A DNA stretch of 64,000 bases, taken from the NCBI RefSeq assembly GCF_025809055.1, contig NZ_CP075529.1:930001-994000 (forward strand), written 5' to 3'. Source of the stretch: Devosia sp. (lineage in GTDB: Bacteria > Pseudomonadota > Alphaproteobacteria > Rhizobiales > Devosiaceae). The position numbers and the translations under genes were made by a program. The notes beneath the pieces were generated by a model. The model did no database searches. It was not told where the DNA came from and saw only the letters and a list, made by a program, of their open reading frames with translations. This document shows, piece after piece, positions 24,202 through 32,715 of this stretch; the first letter of the stretch is position 1, and every line of letters begins with the position of its first letter.

Positions 24202-26301
24202 CTATTTTTCGGTCACGGCGAAGCGGTCGACGGCCATGCGCCCCGTGGCGCCCAGGCGCAGGCCGCTCATGCCGTAGTGAAACCGGCCATCCCGAGCCGT
24301 GACGATCACGGCACCGTCGATGGACAGCGCGAGTTGGTCACCCTCGGCAGAGAGCTCCAGCCGATAGACACGCCCTGCCTTGGGCACGAAGGGCTGGCGG
24401 GCAAGAATCTCCTGCCCGAAATCATGGCGGACAATGACAGCCTCTCCGTTCTGGAAACCGGCGGCATAGAACCTGTCCGTTCCCTGAACGCGCGCCGTCA
24501 CCAGATGCGACTGCCCGGCCAGTGCCTCGATATCGGCGCTGACCACCACGTCCCGGGCATAATAGTGCCCGGTCCACATATCCGCATCGCGTGCCGCATG
24601 CGCATGGATCCGGTCACCGCTCCTCGTCCAGTGCCCCCGGTTCCAGGTAAAGCGGGATATCGCCCCCCATTCCTGCACCTCTTTTTTGGCCTCGATGCTG
24701 AGATGGCCCGGTCCCGATACCGAGAAATCGGCCAGGAACAGCCGCCCGAGAAACTTCAGTCGCCCGAAATATTCGACGCAGAGACCGATCTCGTCGATCG
24801 CCTCATCGCCGTCAGGCACGACGAATTCGAACGCCTGCCAACCCTCGCTCGAGGGTACGATCCAGGCTCCGGTTTCCTCGATAGCGCCGCTCATGGTGCG
24901 CCGCACATAGGGCGCGACGCGCAGATGGCCATCGCCATTCCAGGGATCGAGCCAGAGTTTGAAGCGCACCACCTGCCCGGCATCGACGACCGGCGAGAAC
25001 ATCGGACGATAACGCTCGTCGTCAAAGTCGGTGCGACGGTAGAACGGCTTCCAGAAGATGCGGCCACCCTGCCCGCGCTCCAGCCGGTCCAGCAGGATTT
25101 CCAGCGACCCGCGCGAACCCTCCACCTGCCGCTCATCGGAATGCTTGAGTGCGATCTGGTTGAAGCCCTCGGTGCGGAACCCATGGGTCGATCCGGGCAG
25201 GTCGAAGTCGAAGCGCAGCCCCCGCCGGGTAAAATCCTCGCGCCATAGCGCCGGCACCTCGCGCCCCGCCAGTTGCAGTGCCAGTACGGTCAGTTCCCGC
25301 GCGAAGCTGGGTATGTCGACAATGTTGATCGAGCCGACAATGCCCGAGGCCACGAGAAAATCGTTGATCGGCTTGCGGTACTTGTCCCAACTCGGATCAA
25401 GCCCCTGAAAGGTGCCGACAATTGCCGCGGCGTTGCCGGCATTACAGTCCGTATCCCAACTCGCCATGGTCGCGATTTCGGCCGTGCGCGGCACCGAGCC
25501 CTTGCCGTAAAGGATGGACATGATCGTCACCCCGGCATTGGGAATGATGTGGCAAACGCCGGGATAGCGATCATAGCCCCACTCGGCTTCGAGCATGTCG
25601 CGGCAGGCTCGCCAGTCGTCGGGATTGGCCGCGTGGAAATCGATCACCGCCCGGCACACCCTGGCATAGGTCGAATTGGCGTCGATCTCGGCCAATGCCG
25701 TCTTGATGATCTCGTCGATCGATTTGGCTTCAAACGCCGCCGCAATCGCCGCGGCACAGAACCGCGCCCCGTTCAGCCCGTCACCGTCATGGGCCACCGA
25801 TGCCGCCATGGCCGACATTTCGGCTGCACGCCTGGGATTGCCGGGGTTCACCCAGCCCCAGCTGTCGATGAAAATCTGTCCGCCGATCTGCTCGGCCACC
25901 GTCGTGCCGTTCGTGGCAATCGAGCCCGAATGCGGCGCTGGAATGCCTGCCTGCAGGTTCTTGTAAGCCGTGTGCTCGGTGGACACACCAAACCCGCCCC
26001 ACCAGTACATGCCATGCTCCTCGGCGGCATAGTTCAGCCATGTCCTGCCGACATCCTCAGCCGAGCAATCGAGCCCGTAGTCGCGCAGCGCGCGGATGAA
26101 ATAGACCGGACCATTGGTGTCGTCATCGGCCGCGAAATTCTTGAAGTCGCGGAGATATTCGGTCACCTCGCCATAGGTGTCGCGCACCCGCTGGTAACTC
26201 CAGATCGTCGGCTCCACCGGCGCACCCAGACGCACGCCGATCGCCTTGGCAATGAACCCGGCATAGATCTTTTCGAGGATTTGCGTTTCGGTCAGCATCA
26301 A
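24202..26301 (-). CDS. ADP-ribosylglycohydrolase-family protein with C-terminal beta-rich domain
   Basis: The 699-residue protein has an N-terminal ADP-ribosylglycohydrolase (DraG/ARH) fold, all-helical with a dinuclear metal site. The metal ligands are visible as DDDT (residues 59-62) and WDTDCN (D283, D285). From about residue 360 to the end it carries a second part rich in aromatic and beta-strand patterns, resembling a carbohydrate-binding or LamG-like sandwich. There is no signal peptide, so it is probably cytosolic. Its gene overlaps the next ARH gene by four bases and lies in a sugar-transport operon. In this setting it more likely hydrolyses a small imported N- or O-glycoside than ADP-ribosylated protein; that is inference. 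Confidence 0.82.
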   Translation of the reverse strand: MMLTETQILEKIYAGFIAKAIGVRLGAPVEPTIWSYQRVRDTYGEVTEYLRDFKNFAADDDTNGPVYFIRALRDYGLDCSAEDVGRTWLNYAAEEHGMYWWGGFGVSTEHTAYKNLQAGIPAPHSGSIATNGTTVAEQIGGQIFIDSWGWVNPGNPRRAAEMSAMAASVAHDGDGLNGARFCAAAIAAAFEAKSIDEIIKTALAEIDANSTYARVCRAVIDFHAANPDDWRACRDMLEAEWGYDRYPGVCHIIPNAGVTIMSILYGKGSVPRTAEIATMASWDTDCNAGNAAAIVGTFQGLDPSWDKYRKPINDFLVASGIVGSINIVDIPSFARELTVLALQLAGREVPALWREDFTRRGLRFDFDLPGSTHGFRTEGFNQIALKHSDERQVEGSRGSLEILLDRLERGQGGRIFWKPFYRRTDFDDERYRPMFSPVVDAGQVVRFKLWLDPWNGDGHLRVAPYVRRTMSGAIEETGAWIVPSSEGWQAFEFVVPDGDEAIDEIGLCVEYFGRLKFLGRLFLADFSVSGPGHLSIEAKKEVQEWGAISRFTWNRGHWTRSGDRIHAHAARDADMWTGHYYARDVVVSADIEALAGQSHLVTARVQGTDRFYAAGFQNGEAVIVRHDFGQEILARQPFVPKAGRVYRLELSAEGDQLALSIDGAVIVTARDGRFHYGMSGLRLGATGRMAVDRFAVTEK

Positions 26302-27482
26302 TTGGGTCCGTCTGAGTTCAGGTCGAGAAGGGTAAGAGCGGCGTCGCGCTCCCGGGCGGAAACGCGGTCACGGCCGATGATCCCGGCCGCGGTCTTGGCG
26401 AAAGCGTCTGCCGCGGCCATCAGATCGAGCCGGTTGGCGCCATTGAGACGATCGAGATCGTCCGGCTCGATCACGTCTTCCCCATGCAGGGCACCCAGGA
26501 TGGCCCCGGCCATGACGCCAATGGAATCCGTGTCGCGGCCCGAATTGATGCCGTCGACAATGGCGGGGCGGAACTGCCCGTCATTGACGAGGCAAAAGCC
26601 GAGCGCCAGTGGCAGTTCTTCGATCGCGCGCAGGCGCGAGGGCTGGTAGGCGTCGGTCAACCGTCCCGCCTTGGCGGCGCTGTGGTTGACGTCGTCCCCC
26701 ATGGGCGAATAGGGCGCGATGGCCGCGTGAAACCGCTCGACAACGGCTCTGTGATCAGGCGCTGTGCCGCGCATGGCGCGCGCGATGTCGCAAATGTCGG
26801 CTATGGCGTTTCTGGTGCCGTCCTTGGCCAGCGCCAGCGCTGTCTCGATGATTGTCTCGATCGTGGCATCCGGAACGAAGGCTGCCGCCACTGCGGCGGC
26901 CAGCACCCCTGCCGCCTCCAGCCCGTAGCTTTCCTGATGTCCGGAGGCGAAGGCGATGGCCTCGTCATAGGCGGCCTTGGGATTGGCTGCGTTCACCACG
27001 CCGATGGGCGTGATGTACATGGCCGCGCCGCAATTGACCATGTTGCCGATCCCGCCCTGTCGCGGATCGCAGGCACTCAGCTGATGCCGCTGGAAAATCC
27101 ACTTTTCGGGGTAGAACAGGCGATCGATCAACAGCGCCTCGCGCTGCAGTTCGGGCACCCAGCGCGGTTCCCAGGCAATCTGGCGCACCATGCCGTCTGC
27201 CATGTCCCAGGCATCCAGATGCCGCCCGGTCTGGGCATAAACACTGCATAGCGCCAGCGTCATCAGCGTGTCGTCGGTAATGATGCCGTCGCCCCGCACG
27301 CGGCCATTGCGCTGTTCGGGCGGCAAATCCATCTTGTGCCAGCGCGCCGTCAGATTGTCGACGCGCCCATAGCGCTCCCGGATTTCTGCCGCCGACAGTT
27401 TCTCCACCGGCGCGCCTAGCGCATCGCCCAGGGCGACACCGTACAACATGGCCCGCACGCGGGAATGGAAGGATGGGGGCAT
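26298..27482 (-). CDS. ADP-ribosylglycohydrolase-family protein (second, single-domain)
   Basis: A 394-residue ARH-fold protein. It starts with the family pattern RVRAMLYGVALGDALGAPVE; metal ligands are in ITDDTLMT (D70, D71, T72) and GRDTDSIG near residue 330. The frame extends to 27569, but the ATG at 27482 has GGAG five bases before it and gives the normal start. It is only distantly like its larger neighbour, so the pair is not a simple recent duplication. A 200-base spacer with hairpins separates it from the binding-protein gene. Candidate roles are removal of ribosyl or other glycosyl groups from imported compounds. Confidence 0.85.
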   Translation of the reverse strand: MPPSFHSRVRAMLYGVALGDALGAPVEKLSAAEIRERYGRVDNLTARWHKMDLPPEQRNGRVRGDGIITDDTLMTLALCSVYAQTGRHLDAWDMADGMVRQIAWEPRWVPELQREALLIDRLFYPEKWIFQRHQLSACDPRQGGIGNMVNCGAAMYITPIGVVNAANPKAAYDEAIAFASGHQESYGLEAAGVLAAAVAAAFVPDATIETIIETALALAKDGTRNAIADICDIARAMRGTAPDHRAVVERFHAAIAPYSPMGDDVNHSAAKAGRLTDAYQPSRLRAIEELPLALGFCLVNDGQFRPAIVDGINSGRDTDSIGVMAGAILGALHGEDVIEPDDLDRLNGANRLDLMAAADAFAKTAAGIIGRDRVSARERDAALTLLDLNSDGPN

Positions 27483-27559
27483 ATCTGCTCCGCTTTCTGT
27501 CGTTCTAGGTGTCGCCAAACCTTCCGGTCCGGCGCGTGCTGCCCCAATCACCCACTGTG

Positions 27560-27622
27560 TCATCCCCACGAAAGCGGGGACCTTCGTTTACTGAACAGGG
27601 GTTCCCGCTTTCGCGGGAATGA
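27560..27622. repeat. Inverted pair of REP-like hairpin elements
   Basis: Two copies of a 21-base element, TCATCCCCACGAAAGCGGGG-like at 27560-27580 and its inverted, better-conserved copy at 27602-27622, each able to fold by itself through CCCGC / GCGGG. This type of intergenic palindrome is dispersed in many bacterial genomes. It lies between the binding-protein and ARH genes. Confidence 0.7.
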
Positions 27623-27647
27623 CGCCATGGTTGAAGAGGCGGAGTGC

Positions 27648-27672
27648 GCTCCCTCCCCGGCGGGGAGGGAGC
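27648..27672 (-). terminator. Strong intercistronic hairpin after the binding-protein gene
   Basis: An 11-bp perfect stem (GCTCCCTCCCC / GGGGAGGGAGC) with a 3-base loop starts ten bases after the stop of the binding-protein gene. No T-run follows, so it more likely stabilises the upstream message or attenuates than terminates fully. Confidence 0.55.
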
Positions 27673-27682
27673 CTCTTGTCGC

Positions 27683-29116
27683 CTACTCGCCCAGCACCGT
27701 ACGGGCGTGTTCGGCCATACGTTCGCCGCCGGCCGCATTGTACTCGGCGACAAAATCGCCCCACTGATCCATGCTGGCTTCGCCGGTGATGAACCGGGCG
27801 ACCCAGGCGCGATAGACCTGCTCGGTGGCATCGACATCGGCTGCAAATTCAGCCGGCCAGACAAACGCATTGTCGGCAGTGAAATCGGCCTTGATGGTAT
27901 CGAGCGCTGCCTGCGCCGTCGGGCTCAGCAGCGGGGTCGGCGGCGTCCAGTTGGCGGCATTGAAGAAGCGGGCATACCAGGTCGAGATCTGGTCGGTGAA
28001 AGTCACCGCGCCGTTGGCATCCTTGGTGTATTGGGTGCCTTCAAAGCCCATGCGGTCGATGTCCTGGCCCTCCTTGGACGCCATGAAATCGAGCACGGCC
28101 ATCGCCGCTTCCTTGTTTTCCGACAGCGAGGAGATCGCAAAGCCACGCGACTCCTTGGACACATCGACCGCTGCCAGCCCCTTGCCGCCCGGGCCTGAGG
28201 GGACCGGCAGCAAGGCCAGGGTAATGTCCTCGCCCGGATGGGCCTGGCGCATCTTACCCGCATAAATGTCGATCACTTCGGGAGACGAGCCGAAGATCAC
28301 GCCGGCCTTTCCGGTGTAGAATTTGTCCTCCTTCACGTCGAACGTGTTGGTGACATATTCCTTGTCGAAGAGACCCTTGGCCGCCAGGTCGGCATAGAAG
28401 GCGATCTTGTCCTTCTCGGCGTCAGTCACGCGGGCATTGACCCACTGGCCCTCGGCATTCTTCATCCATGTCCCGGTGACACCGAACGCCTGGTTGAAAA
28501 TGGAGTCCAGTTCGGCGGTCGAGCCGAACCCGGTCAGCCCCAGCGTATTGCCCGCGACGCCATCCCCATCCAGATCGCCATCGTGGATGGCCTGGAAAAG
28601 CGCTTCATAGCCTTCCACAGTGGTCGGTGGTTCCATGCCCAGCTGGTCCAGCCAGTCCTGCCGAATAACCGGCTGGGGCGCCCGTGGCGGGTAGATATAG
28701 AGAAGGTAGGGATAATTCGACAGTCGGTCGACATTGTGTGGCCAGAGCGCCGCCTTGATGTTCTCGGACTGCTCGATCCAGGGATTGAGGTCCTCAAGGA
28801 TGCCCTGGTCGGCCATCTTCTGATCGCCGCCCTGGAAGTAGATGATGTCCGGAATGTCGCCCGAGAGCAGCATGATCCCAAGAGCCTCGCCATAGGCAGC
28901 TGTGCCGCCGGGCAGGTCGACCGTCTGGATATCGATATCCTGGCCCTGCGCCTTGAGCGCGGCTTCTATCGCCTCGATTTCCTTCATGTCATCGGAGTTG
29001 GTCGAGAGCAGGTCCTTGCTGACCAGGCGCACGGTCGTCTGGGCGAATGCCGGCGCCGCCGTGGCGCCGAGCATGGCCACCGCCGTGGTCGCCAAGAGTA
29101 GTTTCTTCAAAGTCAT
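27683..29116 (-). CDS. Extracellular sugar-binding protein (family 1, LplA-like)
   Basis: A 477-residue secreted binding protein with signal peptide (residues 1-25, cut after PAFA) and a large type II periplasmic fold. DLDGDGVAGNTLGLTGFG near residue 190 looks like a calcium-binding loop, common in LplA/YtcQ-type oligosaccharide binders. It follows the two permease genes and is separated from them by a 274-base spacer that contains a large inverted repeat. The size suggests an oligosaccharide or complex glycoside as ligand. Confidence 0.9.
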   Translation of the reverse strand: MTLKKLLLATTAVAMLGATAAPAFAQTTVRLVSKDLLSTNSDDMKEIEAIEAALKAQGQDIDIQTVDLPGGTAAYGEALGIMLLSGDIPDIIYFQGGDQKMADQGILEDLNPWIEQSENIKAALWPHNVDRLSNYPYLLYIYPPRAPQPVIRQDWLDQLGMEPPTTVEGYEALFQAIHDGDLDGDGVAGNTLGLTGFGSTAELDSIFNQAFGVTGTWMKNAEGQWVNARVTDAEKDKIAFYADLAAKGLFDKEYVTNTFDVKEDKFYTGKAGVIFGSSPEVIDIYAGKMRQAHPGEDITLALLPVPSGPGGKGLAAVDVSKESRGFAISSLSENKEAAMAVLDFMASKEGQDIDRMGFEGTQYTKDANGAVTFTDQISTWYARFFNAANWTPPTPLLSPTAQAALDTIKADFTADNAFVWPAEFAADVDATEQVYRAWVARFITGEASMDQWGDFVAEYNAAGGERMAEHARTVLGE

Positions 29117-29196
29117 AATCGTCTCCTCCGTTAGACTTTTGTTATTCTGTTCGCCCGGTCGCGCTGGGCTTCCCCCGCCAACTGGGCCTGTCTCCC

Positions 29197-29318
29197 TCTC
29201 CCCTGAGGGGAGAGGGTTGGGGTGAGGGGTTCAGTGCAAGAGAGGAACACGGTGCCTGTTCCCACATTGAACCCCTCACCCGACCCTTCGGGTCGACCTC
29301 TCCCCTCAGGGGAGAGGT
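29197..29318. repeat. Large composite inverted repeat (CTCTCCCCTGAGGGGAGAGG type)
   Basis: The left arm (29197-29234) contains CTCTCCCCTGAGGGGAGAGG followed by GGGTGAGGGGTTCA; the right arm (29269-29318) contains TGAACCCCTCACCC, a GACCCTTCGGGTC hairpin and the same CTCTCCCCTCAGGGGAGAGG unit. The arms pair with each other and each unit is itself palindromic. This looks like a mobile intergenic element of the kind dispersed in Rhizobiales genomes. It is within the permease to binding-protein spacer. Confidence 0.75.
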
Positions 29319-29390
29319 GGCCTTGCCCCGCGCCGCCCACTTGCCGGCTGGAATAGCGGGCGGTGCAAACCGCATGGAACCGGATCTTCC

Positions 29391-30296
29391 TCATCCCTTC
29401 ACCGCCCCGGACATGGTGCCCTTGGTGAAAAACTTGAGGATGAGCGGATAGATCGCCAGCACCGGCAGGATCGTGATCAGGATCATGCCGGCCTTCAGCG
29501 CTCGGATATTGATCTGGGCAATGCCGATATTGTTGTTGGCATTGTTCGCACCGACGATGGCGACCTTGTCGCCTTCGATGACGAACTGGCGCAGCACCAC
29601 CTGCAGCGGCCACTTGCTTTGGTCGTTGAGGTAGATCATCGCCCGGAAGAACTCGTTCCAGTGCAGCACGAAATAGAACAGGGCGATGGTGGCAAGAGCC
29701 GGCTTTGCGAGGGGCAGCACCACCATGAAAAAGGTCTGGAACGGATTGGCGCCATCCAGTTCGGCCGCCTCCAGCAGCTCCTTGGGAATTTCCTCGAAGA
29801 AGCGGATCAGAATGATCAGGTACCAGGCGCTGATGGCCTTGTAGAGGATCACCGACCAGGGCGTATTGAGCAGCCCCAGCCGCTTCATCAGAAAGTAGTC
29901 CGGGATGATGCCGGGCTCGAAGACGATGGTGATCAGCACCATCATGAAGATCAGCCGGCGCCCGGGCAGTCGCGGCCGGGACATGCCCCAGGCCATCAGG
30001 GCGGTGAACAGCACCCCGATCATCACGCTCGTGGCCGTCATCCAGACCGAGTTGAAAATCCCCCGCTGCACGTTGGGGTGCTGCAGCAGCAATATCCAGA
30101 CATCGGCCGAGAACCCGTCGGGAAAGATCGACAGTCCGGAAAAGCCCGCCACGTTTTCCGGTGCGGTAAATGAGAGCGCCAGCAGGTTGAGCAGCGGCTG
30201 CAAGGTAAAGACGGTGAGCAGCAGCAGCGTTGAAACGATGATGACATATTCGATGCGCTCGAGCGGCGTGCGACGGGTCTTGATGGCCATCACCAC
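29391..30296 (-). CDS. Carbohydrate ABC transporter permease (LplC/YtcP type)
   Basis: A 301-residue permease with six hydrophobic segments. The EAA loop ELLEAAELDGANPFQTFFMV is at about residue 190 and binds the ATPase. The C-terminal stretch YPLILKFFTKGTMSGAVKG is the typical LplC/YtcP ending. Its start overlaps the end of the partner permease gene by seven bases. Confidence 0.92.
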   Translation of the reverse strand: MVMAIKTRRTPLERIEYVIIVSTLLLLTVFTLQPLLNLLALSFTAPENVAGFSGLSIFPDGFSADVWILLLQHPNVQRGIFNSVWMTATSVMIGVLFTALMAWGMSRPRLPGRRLIFMMVLITIVFEPGIIPDYFLMKRLGLLNTPWSVILYKAISAWYLIILIRFFEEIPKELLEAAELDGANPFQTFFMVVLPLAKPALATIALFYFVLHWNEFFRAMIYLNDQSKWPLQVVLRQFVIEGDKVAIVGANNANNNIGIAQINIRALKAGMILITILPVLAIYPLILKFFTKGTMSGAVKG

Positions 30297-31300
30297 ACTC
30301 CCTTGCCGGTCAGGCGCTTGCTGACGGTGTGGGACACCAGGATCAGCACCATGCCGATCACGGCCTTGAACAGGCCTGCGGCTGTGGCCAAAGCATATTC
30401 GCCCGTGGAAAGGCCGAGCCGGTACACATAGGTGTCCAGAATATCGATCGTGGAGGCGTTCACAGCGTTCTGCATGTTGATGACCTGGTTGAGGTCGGCG
30501 CTGAGGAACATGCCCATGTTGAGGATGAAGAGCGTGGCAATGGTCGGCACGATCCCCGGAATGGTCACGTACCAGATCTTCTGCCAGCGGTTGGCCCCAT
30601 CCATTTCAGCCGCGTCATAGAGCTGCGGGTCGATGGCGAATATGGCCGCCAGATACAGAAGACTGTCCCATCCGGCCGACCGCCAGATTTCCGAGACCAC
30701 CAGGACCCAGCGGATGGTGCCGGTATTGGTCATGTAGTTGACCGGCTCGAACCCCATCGCCTGCGCGATCTGGTTGACGGCGCCATCGGTGGGCGAAAGC
30801 AGCGCGATGAACACCGCCGCGATCACCACCCAGCTCAGAAAATGCGGCAGGTAGATTGCCGACTGGATCGCGCCCCGCAGCTTGCCGCTCCGAATCTCGT
30901 TGAGCAGCAGCGCCACCATGATCGGCACTGGAAAGACGAACACGATCTTCATCGCCGAAATGATCAGCGTATTGGCCAGCACCTGATAGAAAATGGGCGA
31001 GGCGAAGAGCGTCTGGAAGTTCTTCAGACCCACCCAGATATTGGGCGGAATGATCCGCACCTGCTCGAAGGCCATCTTGGCCTCCCAGATCGGAACATAG
31101 TGCCAGACCACGAAGAAGATCAGACCCGGCGCCATCATGGCGTAATAGGGCCACCATTGGCGCCATTGCACACGAAATGCGCTGGCAAAGGTTAGCAGTC
31201 CGCTACCCGATTGCGGCCAGGCGTCAATCGGAACGCCATCCGATTTGGGAACGTTCCCATTTCGTGATGCATCGATCCTGCCTTCGCCTTGCTCGGTCAT
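30290..31300 (-). CDS. Carbohydrate ABC transporter permease (LplB type)
   Basis: The 336-residue partner permease has a soluble N-terminal tail of about 50 residues, then six membrane segments starting MMAPGLIFFVVWHYVPIW, and the EAA loop LYDAAEMDGANRWQKIWYVT near residue 235. The ATG at 31300 is supported by a strong GGGAGGAG site. It is the first gene after the LacI regulator, 13 bases downstream. A perfect operator-like palindrome lies inside its first 20 codons. Confidence 0.92.
   Translation of the reverse strand: MTEQGEGRIDASRNGNVPKSDGVPIDAWPQSGSGLLTFASAFRVQWRQWWPYYAMMAPGLIFFVVWHYVPIWEAKMAFEQVRIIPPNIWVGLKNFQTLFASPIFYQVLANTLIISAMKIVFVFPVPIMVALLLNEIRSGKLRGAIQSAIYLPHFLSWVVIAAVFIALLSPTDGAVNQIAQAMGFEPVNYMTNTGTIRWVLVVSEIWRSAGWDSLLYLAAIFAIDPQLYDAAEMDGANRWQKIWYVTIPGIVPTIATLFILNMGMFLSADLNQVINMQNAVNASTIDILDTYVYRLGLSTGEYALATAAGLFKAVIGMVLILVSHTVSKRLTGKGVW
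31246..31259. promoter_or_regulatory. Operator-like palindrome TGGGAACGTTCCCA
   Basis: A perfect 14-base palindrome centred on CG, the usual form of LacI-family operators. It lies in codons 14-18 of the first permease gene and matches 13 of 14 bases of the site over the promoter of the LacI gene (32378-32391). It could act as an auxiliary operator or roadblock. Confidence 0.65.
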
Positions 31301-31313
31301 CGCAGACTCCTCC

Positions 31314-32345
31314 CTACCCCGCCTTCCGGCTGGGTTCGCGTGCCAGATCGGCCAGGGATCCCCGGGCGATCAGACGACACGGCATATAGACGCGGCCGTG
31401 TTCCGGCCGTCCTTCGATCTCGTCAAACAGGCTTTCGACCGCGCGCGCACCGATGCTGCGACCCGGCTTGGCAATTGTGGTCAGGCCCGGAAAGGTAAAC
31501 TCCCCGGCCGGAATGCCATCGAAGCCAAGGATCGACACATCGTCGGGACAGCGCAGGCCGCGCTCCCGTACGGCCAGCATGGCACCGATGGCCATCATGT
31601 CATTGGCCGCGAACACACAGACATGGCCCAGATGCGGCCGATCCAGCACGTCAAGCATCGCTTGGCGTCCGCCCTCAAGCGTGTACTCGCCATCGACCAC
31701 CAGCAACTGTGCTGGGTCGACATCGCGCGCAATGCAATGGCGGTTGACCGCGTTCAGGAACCGCGTCCGCGCCAGGCGCGACTTCGGCCCCACGATCAGC
31801 ACCGGCGCATGGTGACCCTTTGAAACCAGGTGATCGAGACCGAGCGTGACCGCCTGTGTGATGTCGGAGCCAACACTGGAGACATCAGCAAATCGTTCGG
31901 CGCTTGAGCCGATCAGAACGAACGGCAGGCCGAACCGATCGAGGTCGTCCAGCGTATCAGATACCGGATTGACGATCGCGCCATCGACACGAGCGCGACG
32001 CAAGGCCCGCAGGTGATTTTCTTCCTTGTGCGGATCCCAGTCCGAGGAAAAGACCAGGAGCGAAACCTCGGCCGCAGCGGCTCGATCCTGCGCCCCGCGC
32101 GCCACGTCGGCCCAGAATGGATTGGTGATATCGGGAATGACCAGGCCCAGCATGCCCGAACGGCCCGAACGCATCCCGACGGCCAGGTGATTGCGCTCAT
32201 AGCCAACCGCACGTGCCGCCTCCAGCACCCGCTCCCGCGTTTCCTGCAGAATGTTTTCCGCACCGGCGATGGCACGCGCCGCCGTGCTCTTGGACACCCC
32301 GGCGCGTTCGGCAACATCGATGATCGTCGGACGACGATTTCGCAA
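31314..32345 (-). CDS. LacI-family transcriptional regulator
   Basis: A LacI/GalR-type repressor of 343 residues if started at the TTG at 32345. The helix-turn-helix PTIIDVAERAGVSKSTAARA is followed by a hinge and a periplasmic-binding-protein-like sensor domain (SGMLGLVIPDITNPFWADVA). The TTG is preceded by GGGAGAAGG and puts the HTH at the usual distance from the N-terminus; an ATG at 32378 adds eleven atypical residues and would fall at the predicted transcription start. It probably controls the operon 21141-31300 and itself, using the two palindromes at 31246 and 32378. Confidence 0.9.
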   Translation of the reverse strand: MRNRRPTIIDVAERAGVSKSTAARAIAGAENILQETRERVLEAARAVGYERNHLAVGMRSGRSGMLGLVIPDITNPFWADVARGAQDRAAAAEVSLLVFSSDWDPHKEENHLRALRRARVDGAIVNPVSDTLDDLDRFGLPFVLIGSSAERFADVSSVGSDITQAVTLGLDHLVSKGHHAPVLIVGPKSRLARTRFLNAVNRHCIARDVDPAQLLVVDGEYTLEGGRQAMLDVLDRPHLGHVCVFAANDMMAIGAMLAVRERGLRCPDDVSILGFDGIPAGEFTFPGLTTIAKPGRSIGARAVESLFDEIEGRPEHGRVYMPCRLIARGSLADLAREPSRKAG

Positions 32346-32377
32346 ATGCCTTCTCCCTGCCGTTCTGACGACGGCCA

Positions 32378-32410
32378 TGGGAACGTTACCACGACAACTC
32401 GCGATGTCAA
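32378..32410 (-). promoter_or_regulatory. Promoter and overlapping operator of the LacI-family gene
   Basis: On the minus strand a perfect TTGACA (32405-32410) is followed after 16 bases by TAACGT (32383-32388). The -10 lies inside TGGTAACGTTCCCA (32378-32391), nearly identical to the palindrome at 31246. Repressor bound there would block polymerase, so autoregulation is likely. Confidence 0.65.
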
Positions 32411-32715
32411 CCTCCACCCTCCTCGGTACAAATTGGGCGGGATACACCGGCAACAAGTTCCCTTGCTATAAGCCCCCCACGGAAGCCGCAGCGCAGGTTC
32501 AAATTCGCTCGCACAGCACTGGCAGACCAGCATATTTCGATGACAAATGGGCCCCCAGCATCCCTAGTTGGCCGGGGTATAGAAGCCGACTACACCCGAC
32601 TATCCCACCTTCCTTGAGGGTGGGAATAAGTTCAAATCGCCCAAGCGCGATCGACCTGCCGTCGCTTGTGTCAGCCCCCTACCCGCTGCTGTCGAAAATC
32701 CCATGACCGCCGGGC
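32411..32715. other. Gene-free spacer upstream of the LacI gene
   Basis: About 305 bases between the LacI-gene promoter and the start-proximal side of the next gene unit hold no credible reading frame. A short inverted sequence around 32595-32630 (CCCACCTTC / GAGGGTGGG) may act as a terminator for the phosphatase gene. Confidence 0.45.

Noticed and set aside
27560..29318. CRISPR-like repeats in the LacI operon gaps
   Set aside because: Units are inverted, not regularly spaced direct repeats, and no cas gene is near.
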